A stretch of 64,000 bases of DNA from Chryseobacterium aurantiacum (GCF_003020585.1 NZ_PXUE01000002.1:1116001-1180000), one strand, 5' to 3'; positions 1 to 8,992 are shown, counted from the stretch's first letter. A program made the numbers and translations. The notes: generated by a model not told the origin, from the letters alone.

Positions 1-189
1 CGGTAATTCAAAGCTTCCTGACTTTTTGTTCCCAAAATGAACCGTTACCAAACCATTTTCCAGCATCACATGATCCTGGAGATTATCATTATCCAAATCA
101 TAATAATTGGATTGGGCCGATAGGAAGCTTAAAGAAAATAAGCAAAGAACGGATACTGTCTTTAATATATTATTTTTTAATTTTATCAC
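1..189 (-). CDS. Exported protein, N-terminal fragment (runs off the window start)
   Basis: Only the first 63 codons are in the window. Reading from a GTG at 189 gives a short basic start, a hydrophobic core (VSVLCLFSLSFLSAQ) that looks like a Sec signal peptide ending near AQ, then a mature start rich in Asp/Asn (YYDLDNDNLQDHVMLENG). This resembles the acidic, calcium-loop-like repeats of FG-GAP/VCBS proteins, but too little is visible to assign a family. The GTG overlaps the end of the preceding PAAR-like/GH19 effector gene by 20 bases, which suggests translational coupling. A periplasmic protein directly after a cell-wall-degrading T6SS effector would fit an immunity protein; that role is inference from position only. 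No ATG is available in this frame near the start. Confidence 0.6.
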   Translation of the reverse strand, partial: MIKLKNNILKTVSVLCLFSLSFLSAQSNYYDLDNDNLQDHVMLENGLVTVHFGNKKSGSFELP

Positions 190-1594
190 GGTTGATGCAT
201 TTTGTGTTAAACTTAAATACGTTCGTTTTTAGTTCGTTATAATAAACGTTTCTTTCCGCCATTCCATTCCCGCCACCATTCACGAATTTTGATATTATAG
301 AGAGATATTTATCACCATAATCGGAAACTTCATTTAAATTTTTATGTAAAATTTCCTTGTATTTGGTTTTATTGGCCTTTGCACTATATTCTACAGTTTT
401 ATAGATATCCCAAAACCATCCTGCTGAGTCAATCGCAAAATATAGATTGTTAGCTAGCAGCCCTGCTCCATCCACATCAATTAGATCAACTACTTTTTCT
501 TTTATCTTTTTTTTCTTTTTATCTAACAGCGGCTGCCCTTTTTCATCAAGCTTATATCGGGTATAGATGTATTTTTCCTGATATTGTTTTTTTCTATCAA
601 ACAAATCATCTATTTTTTTTCCTTGTACCAATTGAGGTTTTTTTGAAATTACATAGCTGAAATATTCCTTTTGTTGATCTCTCCAGGTCAGCTGCATGGC
701 TCCTCTTCCTTTATATCTAGGGCCATCTCCAACAATAGTATGCCCATGCTGTTTTGATTCAGGATGATTCCCAGGGTCATACCCTACGCCGCTTGCATAC
801 TCCAAAGTAGTTCCCAACCTGGCTGTTTCATGGTAACATTGAGCGAAGAAATGTATTTTCCTTATACAGGTATTGATATGGTAGGTATTAAACATTGCAT
901 TTATTTCCTGAAGCAGCCTTTCATAGGTAGAATCTGCTTCCGGTAAGGGACAGTTTTCATCAGCAAATATTGCGGTGGATTTTTTCTTTTCGGATGCTCT
1001 GAGTTGCTTTACTATTAATTTTAATTCATCTAACGTTATATCTCTGTCACAGAAACATTTTCCGTCGTCTTTTTGTTCCGGCACCGGAGCTCCTTTGGCT
1101 TCAATGCTTTCCGGCTGATGAATTTGTCCGCTGTCTGTAATTTTAATATCAACATTTCCATACATGCAGGGGATTGTGCTTTGCTGTAATAGGACAAGCT
1201 GTTCCTGAGACTGGTATGTTCCTACCCCTTTCCACTCTCCTACATTCATCACTGTTGCACAAGGGAGCTTGGCATAAGGACTTTTCAGACAATTCCCTGT
1301 AAAAACAAGACTCTTGGGGCCCTTTTCCTTTACGGTAGCGGTTTTCTTTTCCTGTATGGTGGGGGTATTATAATTCACAACCATGATTCCCTTGGGATTG
1401 GTACATTGTGTACACTCCAAGGTTGCTGTATCTATTACAACTTTCAAACCGGCTTCAGCTTTTTCTTTTCTTTCGTCTTCAGCACGTTTATCATCCATCT
1501 TCTGCCTGTTATCCGCCTTCATCTGGTCATTGTCCTGAGTTGTATCTGGATTCTGAGTGGCTGCTCCTCCTCCTTCGTTATCTAACCTACCCAT
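170..1594 (-). CDS. T6SS effector: PAAR-like (DUF4280) domain fused to GH19-type lysozyme/chitinase domain
   Basis: 474 residues without a signal peptide. Residues 1-55 are charged and probably coiled. Residues about 58-165 match the DUF4280 PAAR-like fold (LECTQCTNPKG, a Cys-rich core, YGNVDIKITDSGQ), which in Bacteroidetes caps the VgrG spike. A short Cys-containing linker (CFCDRDITLDEL) leads to a C-terminal domain of the GH19 chitinase/lysozyme type: FFAQCYHETARLG with the likely catalytic Glu near residue 257, then GPRYKGRGAMQLTWR and the late FVNGGGNG motif. The expected action is cutting cell-wall glycan in the periplasm of a target cell after T6SS delivery. It is the last complete gene of a minus-strand island with tssD, vgrG and a second effector. 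It overlaps the preceding small gene by 13 bases. Function is inferred from domain architecture. Confidence 0.85.
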   Translation of the reverse strand: MGRLDNEGGGAATQNPDTTQDNDQMKADNRQKMDDKRAEDERKEKAEAGLKVVIDTATLECTQCTNPKGIMVVNYNTPTIQEKKTATVKEKGPKSLVFTGNCLKSPYAKLPCATVMNVGEWKGVGTYQSQEQLVLLQQSTIPCMYGNVDIKITDSGQIHQPESIEAKGAPVPEQKDDGKCFCDRDITLDELKLIVKQLRASEKKKSTAIFADENCPLPEADSTYERLLQEINAMFNTYHINTCIRKIHFFAQCYHETARLGTTLEYASGVGYDPGNHPESKQHGHTIVGDGPRYKGRGAMQLTWRDQQKEYFSYVISKKPQLVQGKKIDDLFDRKKQYQEKYIYTRYKLDEKGQPLLDKKKKKIKEKVVDLIDVDGAGLLANNLYFAIDSAGWFWDIYKTVEYSAKANKTKYKEILHKNLNEVSDYGDKYLSIISKFVNGGGNGMAERNVYYNELKTNVFKFNTKCINRDKIKK

Positions 1595-2283
1595 AATAAT
1601 GAATGTTTTAAATGGAAATTGTCTTTTTTTATTTCTATAAATCCTTCTTCAAACTGATCTCCACGGCATACAAATAATCCTCCGAAGTCATCAGCCTCTG
1701 TTTGGTCCAGGTTTTCTGCGGAGATTTTTAGAATCGTTTTATCACCGTCTTTTACAGGCGTCATAATTTCTGTAAATCCATCGGAAGATTCTCTTTTTCT
1801 TTTGGTATCAAATGACCCCAGCAAACCATTAAAAAGCAGTCCAAACATGTTATAGCTTCCCAAAAAATCGATCAGCTTCGTTTGATCTTCCAATATATCA
1901 CTGATCTGACTGAAATAGCGGTCTACAGCTTCTCCTTTATGGGTTTCGGACAAATCTGCCTGAATCTTACCCCATCTTACTTTCAAAAAAAGCAAATTAT
2001 CTATCGTAGTAATATTTCCTTCTGCATCTACTTTACATTCTATTTCATCAAATAAATAACTGATCTTTTTTAAAAACTTATCCATTGTGCCTTCTTCCTC
2101 AGAAAAAACAAAATTGGTGACTAAAACCTGAAAGTCATGTTCATCCTTTACTTTTCCATAATAATAAACCTCAACTTCTCTTGCATAGCTTTTCTTACTG
2201 GAATAAAACGGATTTTTTTGTTCTGTTACAATGGTCTCCAACCGAAATTTTTTCTGGTGAAGGTTCTGCAATATATTGGGCAT
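1582..2283 (-). CDS. Unknown protein between two T6SS effectors; candidate adaptor/chaperone or immunity protein
   Basis: 233 residues from the ATG at 2283 (MPNILQNLHQKKF). A longer frame reaches 2313 but would run into the preceding gene, and the ATG at 2283 sits 4 bases after that gene's stop. I recognise no domain. The protein is soluble, has no signal peptide or membrane segment, mixes beta-rich stretches (EVEVYYYGKV, FQVLVTNFVFS) with a central helical part, and ends with an acidic/aromatic tail. It overlaps the downstream PAAR-like/GH19 effector by 13 bases and follows the lipase effector, so all three are surely co-translated. T6SS islands often place effector-loading adaptors next to PAAR or effector genes; a cytoplasmic protein here fits that better than it fits a periplasmic immunity protein. 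Function remains inference. Confidence 0.8.
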   Translation of the reverse strand: MPNILQNLHQKKFRLETIVTEQKNPFYSSKKSYAREVEVYYYGKVKDEHDFQVLVTNFVFSEEEGTMDKFLKKISYLFDEIECKVDAEGNITTIDNLLFLKVRWGKIQADLSETHKGEAVDRYFSQISDILEDQTKLIDFLGSYNMFGLLFNGLLGSFDTKRKRESSDGFTEIMTPVKDGDKTILKISAENLDQTEADDFGGLFVCRGDQFEEGFIEIKKDNFHLKHSLLWVG

Positions 2284-2287
2284 CTTC

Positions 2288-4099
2288 TTAATATACCTTT
2301 CTTTTATAATCACTATTCGGATCCATTCCCATCCAGTCTCTATTGGCAGACCAGTGAAGATATCCGTTTCTTAAAGTTCTTAATAAATCCTGCCATCTGT
2401 CTACATGAATGTTCACTGCAGGGATATTCGTAATCTTTTCTCCGTTTTCAATGGTAGTTGTAGGATGCTGAACAGGCTCATTAGCCATTATTCTTTCTTT
2501 TTCTTTCTTCATATCTTCATCACTTACAAACGTCCATGGTTCTCCCCCTTCAAAAACGTATTGTTTCAATCTATTTTTTGCCGCAACCAAATTCTCATCG
2601 TGGTTTATAGAATAACTGCTTTCTGTTTTTGAAACCATTTGATGGTCATAAATTTCTTTTCCGTGCTTCTCCATGAAATGAAGCGGGATATAGCTATATT
2701 CTTTTCTCAGAAACCTTACCCCTTTTATTTTGCGGTATGCGCTCCCAAACGTTAAAATATTAAGGGCTGTATTATTGATTGTAATCTGTGGGCCTTTGAA
2801 CCAATGTTCATCAATCAGTTGCTGTCTTCTATTTTGTAATGCCCAGAGTGGTTTATGATTGGATGTCTCTATCTCATCTACTGTTTCTGTTCCGTTTTCG
2901 TAGGCTCCTCCAATGTCACAATGAACACCCGGAAATTCCTTTTCAATAACATGAGGATTATCTTTGGGCTCTTTTACTCCTTTTGCTGTAAATGTTGTGA
3001 GGGAGAAATTTTCACGATGTTCATTCTCTGCCGTGAAGTGAACTGCTTTACGGAATGGCCCTGGATTTCTTAGCTGCAGCTGCTCTACATCATCTGCAAA
3101 ATTAAATTGAGATCCTATGGAAGCGTGCAATATCCCTCTATAGCCTACTCTTTCCATTGTACCCATATCGCCAAATTCTTCATAAGAGGAAACGGTATCA
3201 TATACTCCTATGAAACGAACTTCCAGATCCAGATCATCCAATTGCTTAGCGGAAACTATTTTTTTGCTTAAAAGATAATATCCTAAAAATCCAAATTTTG
3301 GAAGTTTCCCGTCCACGAGATACTTTGGATCTACTTCTGTTTTATCTTTATCCAGCCATGTATCTTCATATTCTGCAACCAATGCATCATTTCCGTAGGA
3401 GCCACTTTCTCTGTATCCAACTACTTTTCTTGATTTTTTAATTTCAATATCCTGTGTTCTTTTGTTTCCATTAATTTCATATGCGAAATTTCTTGCAGCA
3501 GCGGCACCGCGACTGAAACCAAATGTATCTATTACAATTTTTGTCAGCTTCTTCTTTGTATTTACTTCCAGCAAAAGATCTTTAATTCTATCTGCAACCA
3601 GTTCACAGCCTATTCTTACTTTGCCTCTTACTCCGGATTTACCGGAACCGTATTGAAATCCGTCATCCACATCTCTATTATTATTCAGGGTACCTATCCC
3701 TTCTACATAGACTCCATATTTTTTCTGCTCACAACTTTTGTACATGCGTGCAACATTGGTGTGATCATTACTAAAGCTGTTATCTACCCCCTGGCTATCC
3801 AGCCAACCTCTGTGGCTAGACCTTAGATACTGGGCATATTCGGAATTATCCTTATCATCCAAATTATCGAATTCTTCTTCCTGCTTTTCCCTGGTTGCTT
3901 TTATGGCTTTTTCTTTGGCCTTCATTACTTCTACAGAGTCTGTACTTTCTATTTTATTCTTTCCGTCTCTGTAGCTCTCCCGCAGCTCTGTATTCTTTAG
4001 ATTATTTAAAGTACCATCGAAAAAGACTCCTATTTCCAAATGGAATTCATCTATAGGAGGTATTGCATTACCTGTGTTATATACAAAAGTCTTTCCCAT
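2288..4099 (-). CDS. T6SS effector, DUF2235 (Tle1-like) alpha/beta-hydrolase, likely phospholipase
   Basis: 603 residues. The N-terminus carries LEIGVFFDGTLNNLKN, the typical entry of DUF2235 proteins. The nucleophile elbow is GFSRGAAAAR with Ser196, and PGVHCDIGGAYENG near residue 392 matches the conserved PGVHxDIGGxY motif that supplies acid residues. FIGVYDTVSS, before it, is also typical. DUF2235 is the family of Tle1 phospholipase effectors, delivered by T6SS to hydrolyse membrane phospholipids in rivals. No signal peptide is seen, as expected for a T6SS cargo. It lies 10 bases after a lipoprotein gene that is its probable immunity partner, downstream of vgrG, and 4 bases before an unknown small gene. 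Lipase activity is inferred from the family. Confidence 0.88.
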   Translation of the reverse strand: MGKTFVYNTGNAIPPIDEFHLEIGVFFDGTLNNLKNTELRESYRDGKNKIESTDSVEVMKAKEKAIKATREKQEEEFDNLDDKDNSEYAQYLRSSHRGWLDSQGVDNSFSNDHTNVARMYKSCEQKKYGVYVEGIGTLNNNRDVDDGFQYGSGKSGVRGKVRIGCELVADRIKDLLLEVNTKKKLTKIVIDTFGFSRGAAAARNFAYEINGNKRTQDIEIKKSRKVVGYRESGSYGNDALVAEYEDTWLDKDKTEVDPKYLVDGKLPKFGFLGYYLLSKKIVSAKQLDDLDLEVRFIGVYDTVSSYEEFGDMGTMERVGYRGILHASIGSQFNFADDVEQLQLRNPGPFRKAVHFTAENEHRENFSLTTFTAKGVKEPKDNPHVIEKEFPGVHCDIGGAYENGTETVDEIETSNHKPLWALQNRRQQLIDEHWFKGPQITINNTALNILTFGSAYRKIKGVRFLRKEYSYIPLHFMEKHGKEIYDHQMVSKTESSYSINHDENLVAAKNRLKQYVFEGGEPWTFVSDEDMKKEKERIMANEPVQHPTTTIENGEKITNIPAVNIHVDRWQDLLRTLRNGYLHWSANRDWMGMDPNSDYKRKVY

Positions 4100-4109
4100 A
4101 CTATTTGAT

Positions 4110-5192
4110 TTAAAAAACCTCTATTTTATCAGCTTTTATAAAAGCTTCTTTACCATTTTCACCTTTCAGTTTTATGGTAAAATAACTATTGGCCTCATTA
4201 ACTTTAATGATTATATCTGCTTTGGTTGAATTGGGATTATCTCCGAATACTGTTTTAAATGCCTCAAAGCTTGACTTCTCGTTTAAGTCACAGTTGGCTC
4301 CGTATTCTTTACCATCAGCCCCTACAAAGTCAAATACCATTCTTCTAGGTATTGCTCTTGGTTCATTTTTGGACAATGGTGTTTGGGCGGTATCAAACTG
4401 TTCTTTTTCTCCATTAACCGTTGATAGTTTTACGTTGGCCAAAGGGTTCAACTTAGCTTTATCCGGAAATTCAAAAACCGGTTTCCAGCTGTATCGTATT
4501 CTATAGGTATCCCAAAGCCCAAGCGGAATTGGTTTTCCTTTATTATCTTCTCTTACTTTAGCAGGAATAATCTGATCACGGGTATGAACCATATCCAGAT
4601 AATCCTTTCTCCAAAACCGATTCTGATGGCTGTCTAACTTTGCAATCTCAGACTCAGGGATTGTTACTTTTTTTCCTTGGTATCTGCCTATTTCTTTTTG
4701 AACCCCAATACCTTCAACCCATACCACCACTACTCCTCCGGGAGCCATTCCTACACAAATGGTTTTATAATTTAAATGCTCAATATCCCCGCTTCCATTC
4801 GTTACTTTTACATCATATCCTTGTCTGAAGTATTCTTTAATTTTATTGGTATCAATATCTGTATCAACAAGATAAAACTGATTTTCCATATAAGACATCC
4901 AGATAAAATCCAGACGGGTTGGAAGACTTTTAAAACCTTTTGACATTCCATTATTGACGCTTCCCCAGATATCATTTCCGGGAATCATTCCATCATCTAA
5001 ACTTACCCATTCTCCTCCTTCACAATCTATTCCTCCTTTATATACCTCCATCGGATATCCCAAAGATGCAGATCTCCCTTCGGACCATTCGTATTTTGTC
5101 ATTGGTTCAGTTGTTTTTTGGTCTTTTTTTTCCTGACACGAGATCTGAGTAAAGAACAAAAAGCCTAATAGATATTTTATTATTTTATTCAT
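4110..5192 (-). CDS. Lipoprotein resembling DUF2931; probable immunity protein for the DUF2235 effector
   Basis: 360 residues. The N-terminus is a clear SPII lipoprotein signal (LLGFLFFTQISCQEKK) with Cys19 as the lipid anchor. The mature part starts with a W-rich beta segment (KYEWSEGRSASLGYPMEVYKGG) and contains LPTRLDFIWMSYMENQFY and GMAPGGVVVVWVEG, patterns I associate with the DUF2931 family of Bacteroidetes and gammaproteobacterial T6SS loci. The last third (about 255-360) looks like a separate beta domain and may be a fusion. It lies between vgrG and the Tle1-like lipase gene, 10 bases upstream of the latter. Lipoproteins in this position often neutralise Tle lipases in the periplasm, so immunity is the best guess, not shown. 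Confidence 0.75.
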   Translation of the reverse strand: MNKIIKYLLGFLFFTQISCQEKKDQKTTEPMTKYEWSEGRSASLGYPMEVYKGGIDCEGGEWVSLDDGMIPGNDIWGSVNNGMSKGFKSLPTRLDFIWMSYMENQFYLVDTDIDTNKIKEYFRQGYDVKVTNGSGDIEHLNYKTICVGMAPGGVVVVWVEGIGVQKEIGRYQGKKVTIPESEIAKLDSHQNRFWRKDYLDMVHTRDQIIPAKVREDNKGKPIPLGLWDTYRIRYSWKPVFEFPDKAKLNPLANVKLSTVNGEKEQFDTAQTPLSKNEPRAIPRRMVFDFVGADGKEYGANCDLNEKSSFEAFKTVFGDNPNSTKADIIIKVNEANSYFTIKLKGENGKEAFIKADKIEVF

Positions 5193-5252
5193 TATGAATG
5201 TATTGCAACTATTTATTTAAAATAATAGGCAATTAATTTTTATGTGTTTATT

Positions 5253-7112
5253 TTATCCCTTATTCACCTTGGCATCTATTTTACCGAGCATTTTAGCTAC
5301 TCCGGAGCTTTGCAATAGGATATCCCCATTTTTAGCTTTGTGAGTGGTGGTAGAGGTTGTTTCTTTTAAGTCGCCCGTTATATTAACCGTTTTATTTTCG
5401 TTAACCGTCTGCTTATAATTTTTTGAGGTAAACTTATGATTATTGATAATATTAATGGCGTTGTCATTTCCTACACTGGTCTTCATATCATTCCCTACAT
5501 TAATGGCAAGGTTTTCACCTACATTGAAAGTCATATTTTTAGGGGCTGTTACGGTAATATTTCCCTTTCCATCCATAAAATAATTATTGCCGCTTGGGTC
5601 AATAATGGTTACACTTCCTTCTGCATCATTCATTAAAACCCTTATTCCGCTTCTGGTTTGTATAGATTTTAGGTGATTATCCACTCCGCCTCCAAGAGCC
5701 GTTCCACCATGAAACATTCCCCCCATTACAAAAGGACGGTCCGGATGATTATGTACAAAACCTACCATCACCTGATCTCCTACTTCCGGTATGGCTACAT
5801 ATCCTCTGTTTTGGGTAATCTGATCTGTTCCTCCGGCATCAGGAGCCATCATGCGAATGAAGTTAGTCGTATCATGCAGCTGCCAGTCGAATCTTACAGT
5901 GATTCTACCTTGTGCCAACGGATCTGTATTGGATATTACCGTTGCAATCTGTGGTTCTGCAATGGGAACAATAAAGTCAGGCGTCGGAATATATCCTGTA
6001 TCTGAGGCAATGGCTTCAAATCTTCCTTTATAGCGACCCAATGCATCTACTTCATGAATCACCTCTGTCATCATCAGCTTGGTAAAATAAGACGTTTTAT
6101 TGCTATCCGTTTGTCGCATATTGATATCAGCCACGCATCCCGGGTATAAAAAAGGAATCGTTGTACCTCCAGACACGGTAAATACATCTACTGCTTTACT
6201 GCCTGCAGTACTGGTTTGGGAAATCACTACATCCATATCAGTTGCTGCTTTTATGGGAGCAACTTGGAGTGATGGGGTTTTAAATATTTTATCGTTATTC
6301 TTATAAGCTGTTTTTGCAAGATTTCCTACATGCTTAATTGGTGTTTCTCCAGAGGCAAGCTTGGCATTGGAACTACTGTTATATCCGTAAAAATTGGGTT
6401 TAATATGAACAGCTTTCAATTCAACATTCACATCGGAAACATTGCTTCCGTAGATCAGTTCCAGGGCTTTATCCTGAGGCGGCATATTTCCGAAATGCAG
6501 AACTTCACCATCATAATAAAACTGTTCACCATACGCTTCTGCCATTCTACAGAGATAATTGTAATGGGTTTCGTTATACTGAGAGCTATAAAGGATTTGA
6601 GAAGATGCCTTAGCATTAATTTTCACATCAAATTTACTTCCTTCAATTCCTTGCTTAATGACATTAGTGGCAATGATTCCCATATTAACAGGCTGATCTC
6701 CCCCAAAACTTTGAGTATGGGGAGCTGCATCCAATAGCATTGTAGGACTATACCCTTTTAAAACAATGTTTCCAAGACTATGATTTTCCTGACTGAAACC
6801 TACTTTTGTAATGACGCCCACAAAGGTTCTTTCCGGACTTCCTTCTACATCTTTATATTTGAAAACCACAGTTAAACGTTTTCCCAAAAACTGCTGAGCC
6901 TCTTCCAAATCATGGTTTTGTACTCCATCTAAGGTATCATGTGCTAATGTAAGTTCAAAATGATGGTGTTTCTTCACACTTTGCTCCAGGCGGAAATGCT
7001 TAAAATGCTTAATCATTTTGCCTTCAATCACAATATCCAGCTTCACCACACGGTTGATTCCAGGAATATGATTCTCCGAAATCTTTTCGGAATTCGAGGT
7101 ATTATTATTCAT
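5253..7112 (-). CDS. vgrG: T6SS spike protein VgrG/TssI (subtype iii)
   Basis: 619 residues from the ATG at 7112; a TTG 57 bases upstream in frame is less likely because the intervening residues are not conserved-looking. The protein has the VgrG layout: gp27-like domains in the first 380 residues (LVHDxLD-like LAHDTLDGVQ, GYSPTMLLDAAP, YLCRMAEAYGEQFYY), then a gp5-type OB fold (ITVRFDWQLHDTTNFIRMM, GYVAIPEVGDQVMVGFVHNHPDRP) and a long C-terminal beta-helix of short repeats (NMTFNVGENLAINVGNDMKTS). It forms the trimeric needle tip that carries PAAR-like effectors. It follows tssD by about 270 bases and leads the lipoprotein/effector genes. Confidence 0.93.
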   Translation of the reverse strand: MNNNTSNSEKISENHIPGINRVVKLDIVIEGKMIKHFKHFRLEQSVKKHHHFELTLAHDTLDGVQNHDLEEAQQFLGKRLTVVFKYKDVEGSPERTFVGVITKVGFSQENHSLGNIVLKGYSPTMLLDAAPHTQSFGGDQPVNMGIIATNVIKQGIEGSKFDVKINAKASSQILYSSQYNETHYNYLCRMAEAYGEQFYYDGEVLHFGNMPPQDKALELIYGSNVSDVNVELKAVHIKPNFYGYNSSSNAKLASGETPIKHVGNLAKTAYKNNDKIFKTPSLQVAPIKAATDMDVVISQTSTAGSKAVDVFTVSGGTTIPFLYPGCVADINMRQTDSNKTSYFTKLMMTEVIHEVDALGRYKGRFEAIASDTGYIPTPDFIVPIAEPQIATVISNTDPLAQGRITVRFDWQLHDTTNFIRMMAPDAGGTDQITQNRGYVAIPEVGDQVMVGFVHNHPDRPFVMGGMFHGGTALGGGVDNHLKSIQTRSGIRVLMNDAEGSVTIIDPSGNNYFMDGKGNITVTAPKNMTFNVGENLAINVGNDMKTSVGNDNAINIINNHKFTSKNYKQTVNENKTVNITGDLKETTSTTTHKAKNGDILLQSSGVAKMLGKIDAKVNKG

Positions 7113-7304
7113 ATTATGTAAAGTGTTTTGGTGGGCTGTTATTTTTTTGAATAAAAACTCTAAAAACAAACAACCTTTATATAAAATTATAAATTTATCG
7201 CAACATAAAACCTGTTTCTATTAATTTAATCTTTAAAATCATGAGAATTTCACGAGAAAGTTCATCAGCATATTCAATATTCTGACAAAAAACGATTTGA
7301 GACG

Positions 7305-7349
7305 AAAAAACAGAATAATATTCTTCATCTCGGAATACCATTCTGTTTT
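7305..7349 (-). terminator. Terminator after tssD
   Basis: A 10-bp stem (AAAACAGAAT at 7307-7316 pairs with ATTCTGTTTT at 7340-7349) with a 23-base loop. Read on the minus strand it ends in a run of T. It would uncouple the highly expressed tssD from vgrG downstream. Confidence 0.6.
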
Positions 7350-7379
7350 ATGTTGATTTAATTTTAAGAAATCGGATTC

Positions 7380-7787
7380 TTATGCTGAAGGCCATGCGCC
7401 ATCATAAGCAGAGTTTCCTAGATCAATTTGCTCAGCACTGATAACAAAACTGATGTACATACTGTTGTCATCCACTGCATCGAAGTCTACTTCATGCTGG
7501 ATTACATACCCGTTTTGCCATTTCAATGTTGTTAATGTTCCTTCCTCGTGAGATTTGTTGAATGTTACTTCACCCACTGTAGGCTTGTACTTTCCGTTCA
7601 GAAGGCTTTCCAGAATATCAGATTTTTCTGTAGCTTCTACGGTGATCTTGATAAGAGCGTTGGAAGGATCAGATGCTACACGTCCTGAAACGTCTGTAGC
7701 TCTTGATACGTTGTAATTAAGCTTTAATAATTTTTGCCCTTCTCCGTTGTTGAATTTTAAAATTCCTCTTGAATTTCTTTCTGCCAT
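7380..7787 (-). CDS. tssD: T6SS tube protein TssD (Hcp-like, subtype iii)
   Basis: 135 residues, the usual size of the Bacteroidetes Hcp-like tube protein. The sequence MAERNSRGILKFNNGEGQK, the central RATDVSGRVASDPSN and VDFDAVDDNSMYISFVISA are characteristic of TssD in subtype-iii systems. It forms hexameric rings stacked inside the TssBC sheath and is secreted with the VgrG spike. It is single, with its own promoter and a following terminator, then vgrG. Overexpression relative to vgrG is expected because the tube needs many copies. Confidence 0.93.
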   Translation of the reverse strand: MAERNSRGILKFNNGEGQKLLKLNYNVSRATDVSGRVASDPSNALIKITVEATEKSDILESLLNGKYKPTVGEVTFNKSHEEGTLTTLKWQNGYVIQHEVDFDAVDDNSMYISFVISAEQIDLGNSAYDGAWPSA

Positions 7788-7847
7788 GATCGTAAATTTT
7801 AATCGTTAATATTTTGTGATTTGTTGATTGGTTCTTTTCTATATCAC

Positions 7848-7875
7848 CAAAGATAGAAGTAAATGCTATAACAAA
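7848..7875 (-). promoter_or_regulatory. Promoter of tssD
   Basis: On the minus strand TATCTTTG (7848-7855) is an exact match to the Bacteroidetes -7 element TAnnTTTG. A TTTG (7872-7875) lies 16 bases upstream, a little closer than the usual 19-22. The leader to the ATG would be about 55 bases. Confidence 0.5.
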
Positions 7876-8029
7876 ATAACATCTGATCGGAAATTTCAAA
7901 AAGTGTAGTATTTCTACGACTAACAATTGTTAGGATCCATAACAGCTACTAATCAAAAGATTACCTCATTAAATATTCAGAAAAAAGAGACAGAAGGGGA
8001 TGTTTTCATGGATGATTTCTACCAGAAAA

Positions 8030-8725
8030 TTATGAAATATTTACCCCAAAAAGACGACCAACCAAAGCTGTAATTCCCATGGCTATGGTACCCCAAAAAC
8101 AGATCCGCAGAACAGCAACTTTAATTCCTGCACCTCCGGTCTTAGCTGAAATTGCCCCTAAAAGCATCAGAAACATAATGGAAAATCCATATTGAAAATA
8201 AACCATCTGCTTAATAGGAGCCAGAAGAGAAACAGTAAACGGTAATAATGCCCCTACAGCAAATGATCCAAAAGAAGCCATAGCAGCCTGTAAGGGTTTT
8301 GCCTGAGTAATTTCATTGATTCCCAATTCATCCCGGGCATGGGCTTCCAATGCATTATGCTCAGTAAGTTCAGTGGCCACCTGCATCGCTGTTTCCTTTG
8401 TACAACCTCTTTTCTCATAAATTCTGGCAAGTTCCCGTAGCTCTATTTCCGGCATTTCTTCCAGTTCTCTTTTTTCCCGCATTAAATCGGCCTTTTCCGT
8501 ATCTTCCTGTGAACTGACGGAAACATATTCACCAGCAGCCATAGACATTGCTCCGGCAATCATTCCGGCTAAAGCGGCAAGAATAATGATATGACGTTCG
8601 GGTTGTGCTGCGGCTACTCCAATAACAATACTGGTTGTGGATAATAGTCCATCATTGGCTCCCAGTACTGCTGCCCGAAGCCATCCTACCCTATTTACAT
8701 AATGTTTTTCAAGTTGATGATGCAT
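8030..8725 (-). CDS. VIT1/CCC1-family (iron/manganese) transporter
   Basis: 231 residues. The start HYVNRVGWLRAAVLGANDGLLSTTS is the signature of VIT/CCC1 transporters, which move Fe2+ or Mn2+ by proton exchange. Segment 1 is followed by AAGEYVSVSSQEDTEKADL, an amphipathic metal-binding helical region with several Glu (about residues 65-125), then three C-terminal membrane segments (FAVGALLPFTVSLL, FSIMFLMLLGAISA, IAMGITALVGRLFG). Length fits bacterial members. It stands alone; the gene order says nothing on substrate. In bacteria the usual role is export or detoxification of divalent metal. Confidence 0.9.
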   Translation of the reverse strand: MHHQLEKHYVNRVGWLRAAVLGANDGLLSTTSIVIGVAAAQPERHIIILAALAGMIAGAMSMAAGEYVSVSSQEDTEKADLMREKRELEEMPEIELRELARIYEKRGCTKETAMQVATELTEHNALEAHARDELGINEITQAKPLQAAMASFGSFAVGALLPFTVSLLAPIKQMVYFQYGFSIMFLMLLGAISAKTGGAGIKVAVLRICFWGTIAMGITALVGRLFGVNIS

Positions 8726-8984
8726 ATAAGAATATTTCTGTGATTGATTGTTGATGAATAGGAATAAGAAAATTAAGTTAAAAACGACTTATTTTTTCAT
8801 CTTAAACTCAGGTTAAAGTTATAAAATGTTTCTTCAAGAATCATTTTAAATTATACCATATAACAACCTCATCACTTGAAAATATATTGGATAAAAAAAT
8901 GGAAAAATACTATTTTAAGATGTTATAAAACAGGCCACAAGGCTTCCAAAACCTCTCTATCTTAATCAACCGTTCCTATTTTCT

Positions 8985-8992
8985 TATATTTG
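8985..8992 (+). promoter_or_regulatory. Promoter -7 element of lgt
   Basis: TATATTTG followed by CACCCGTAAA, nearly the same downstream bases as at the tyrS promoter (TATCTTTGCACCGTAAA). The lgt ATG is 26 bases further on. No clear TTTG at -33. Confidence 0.55.

Noticed and set aside
7113-7169. TTG start for vgrG at 7169
   Set aside because: The extra 19 residues are not VgrG-like and an ATG follows.
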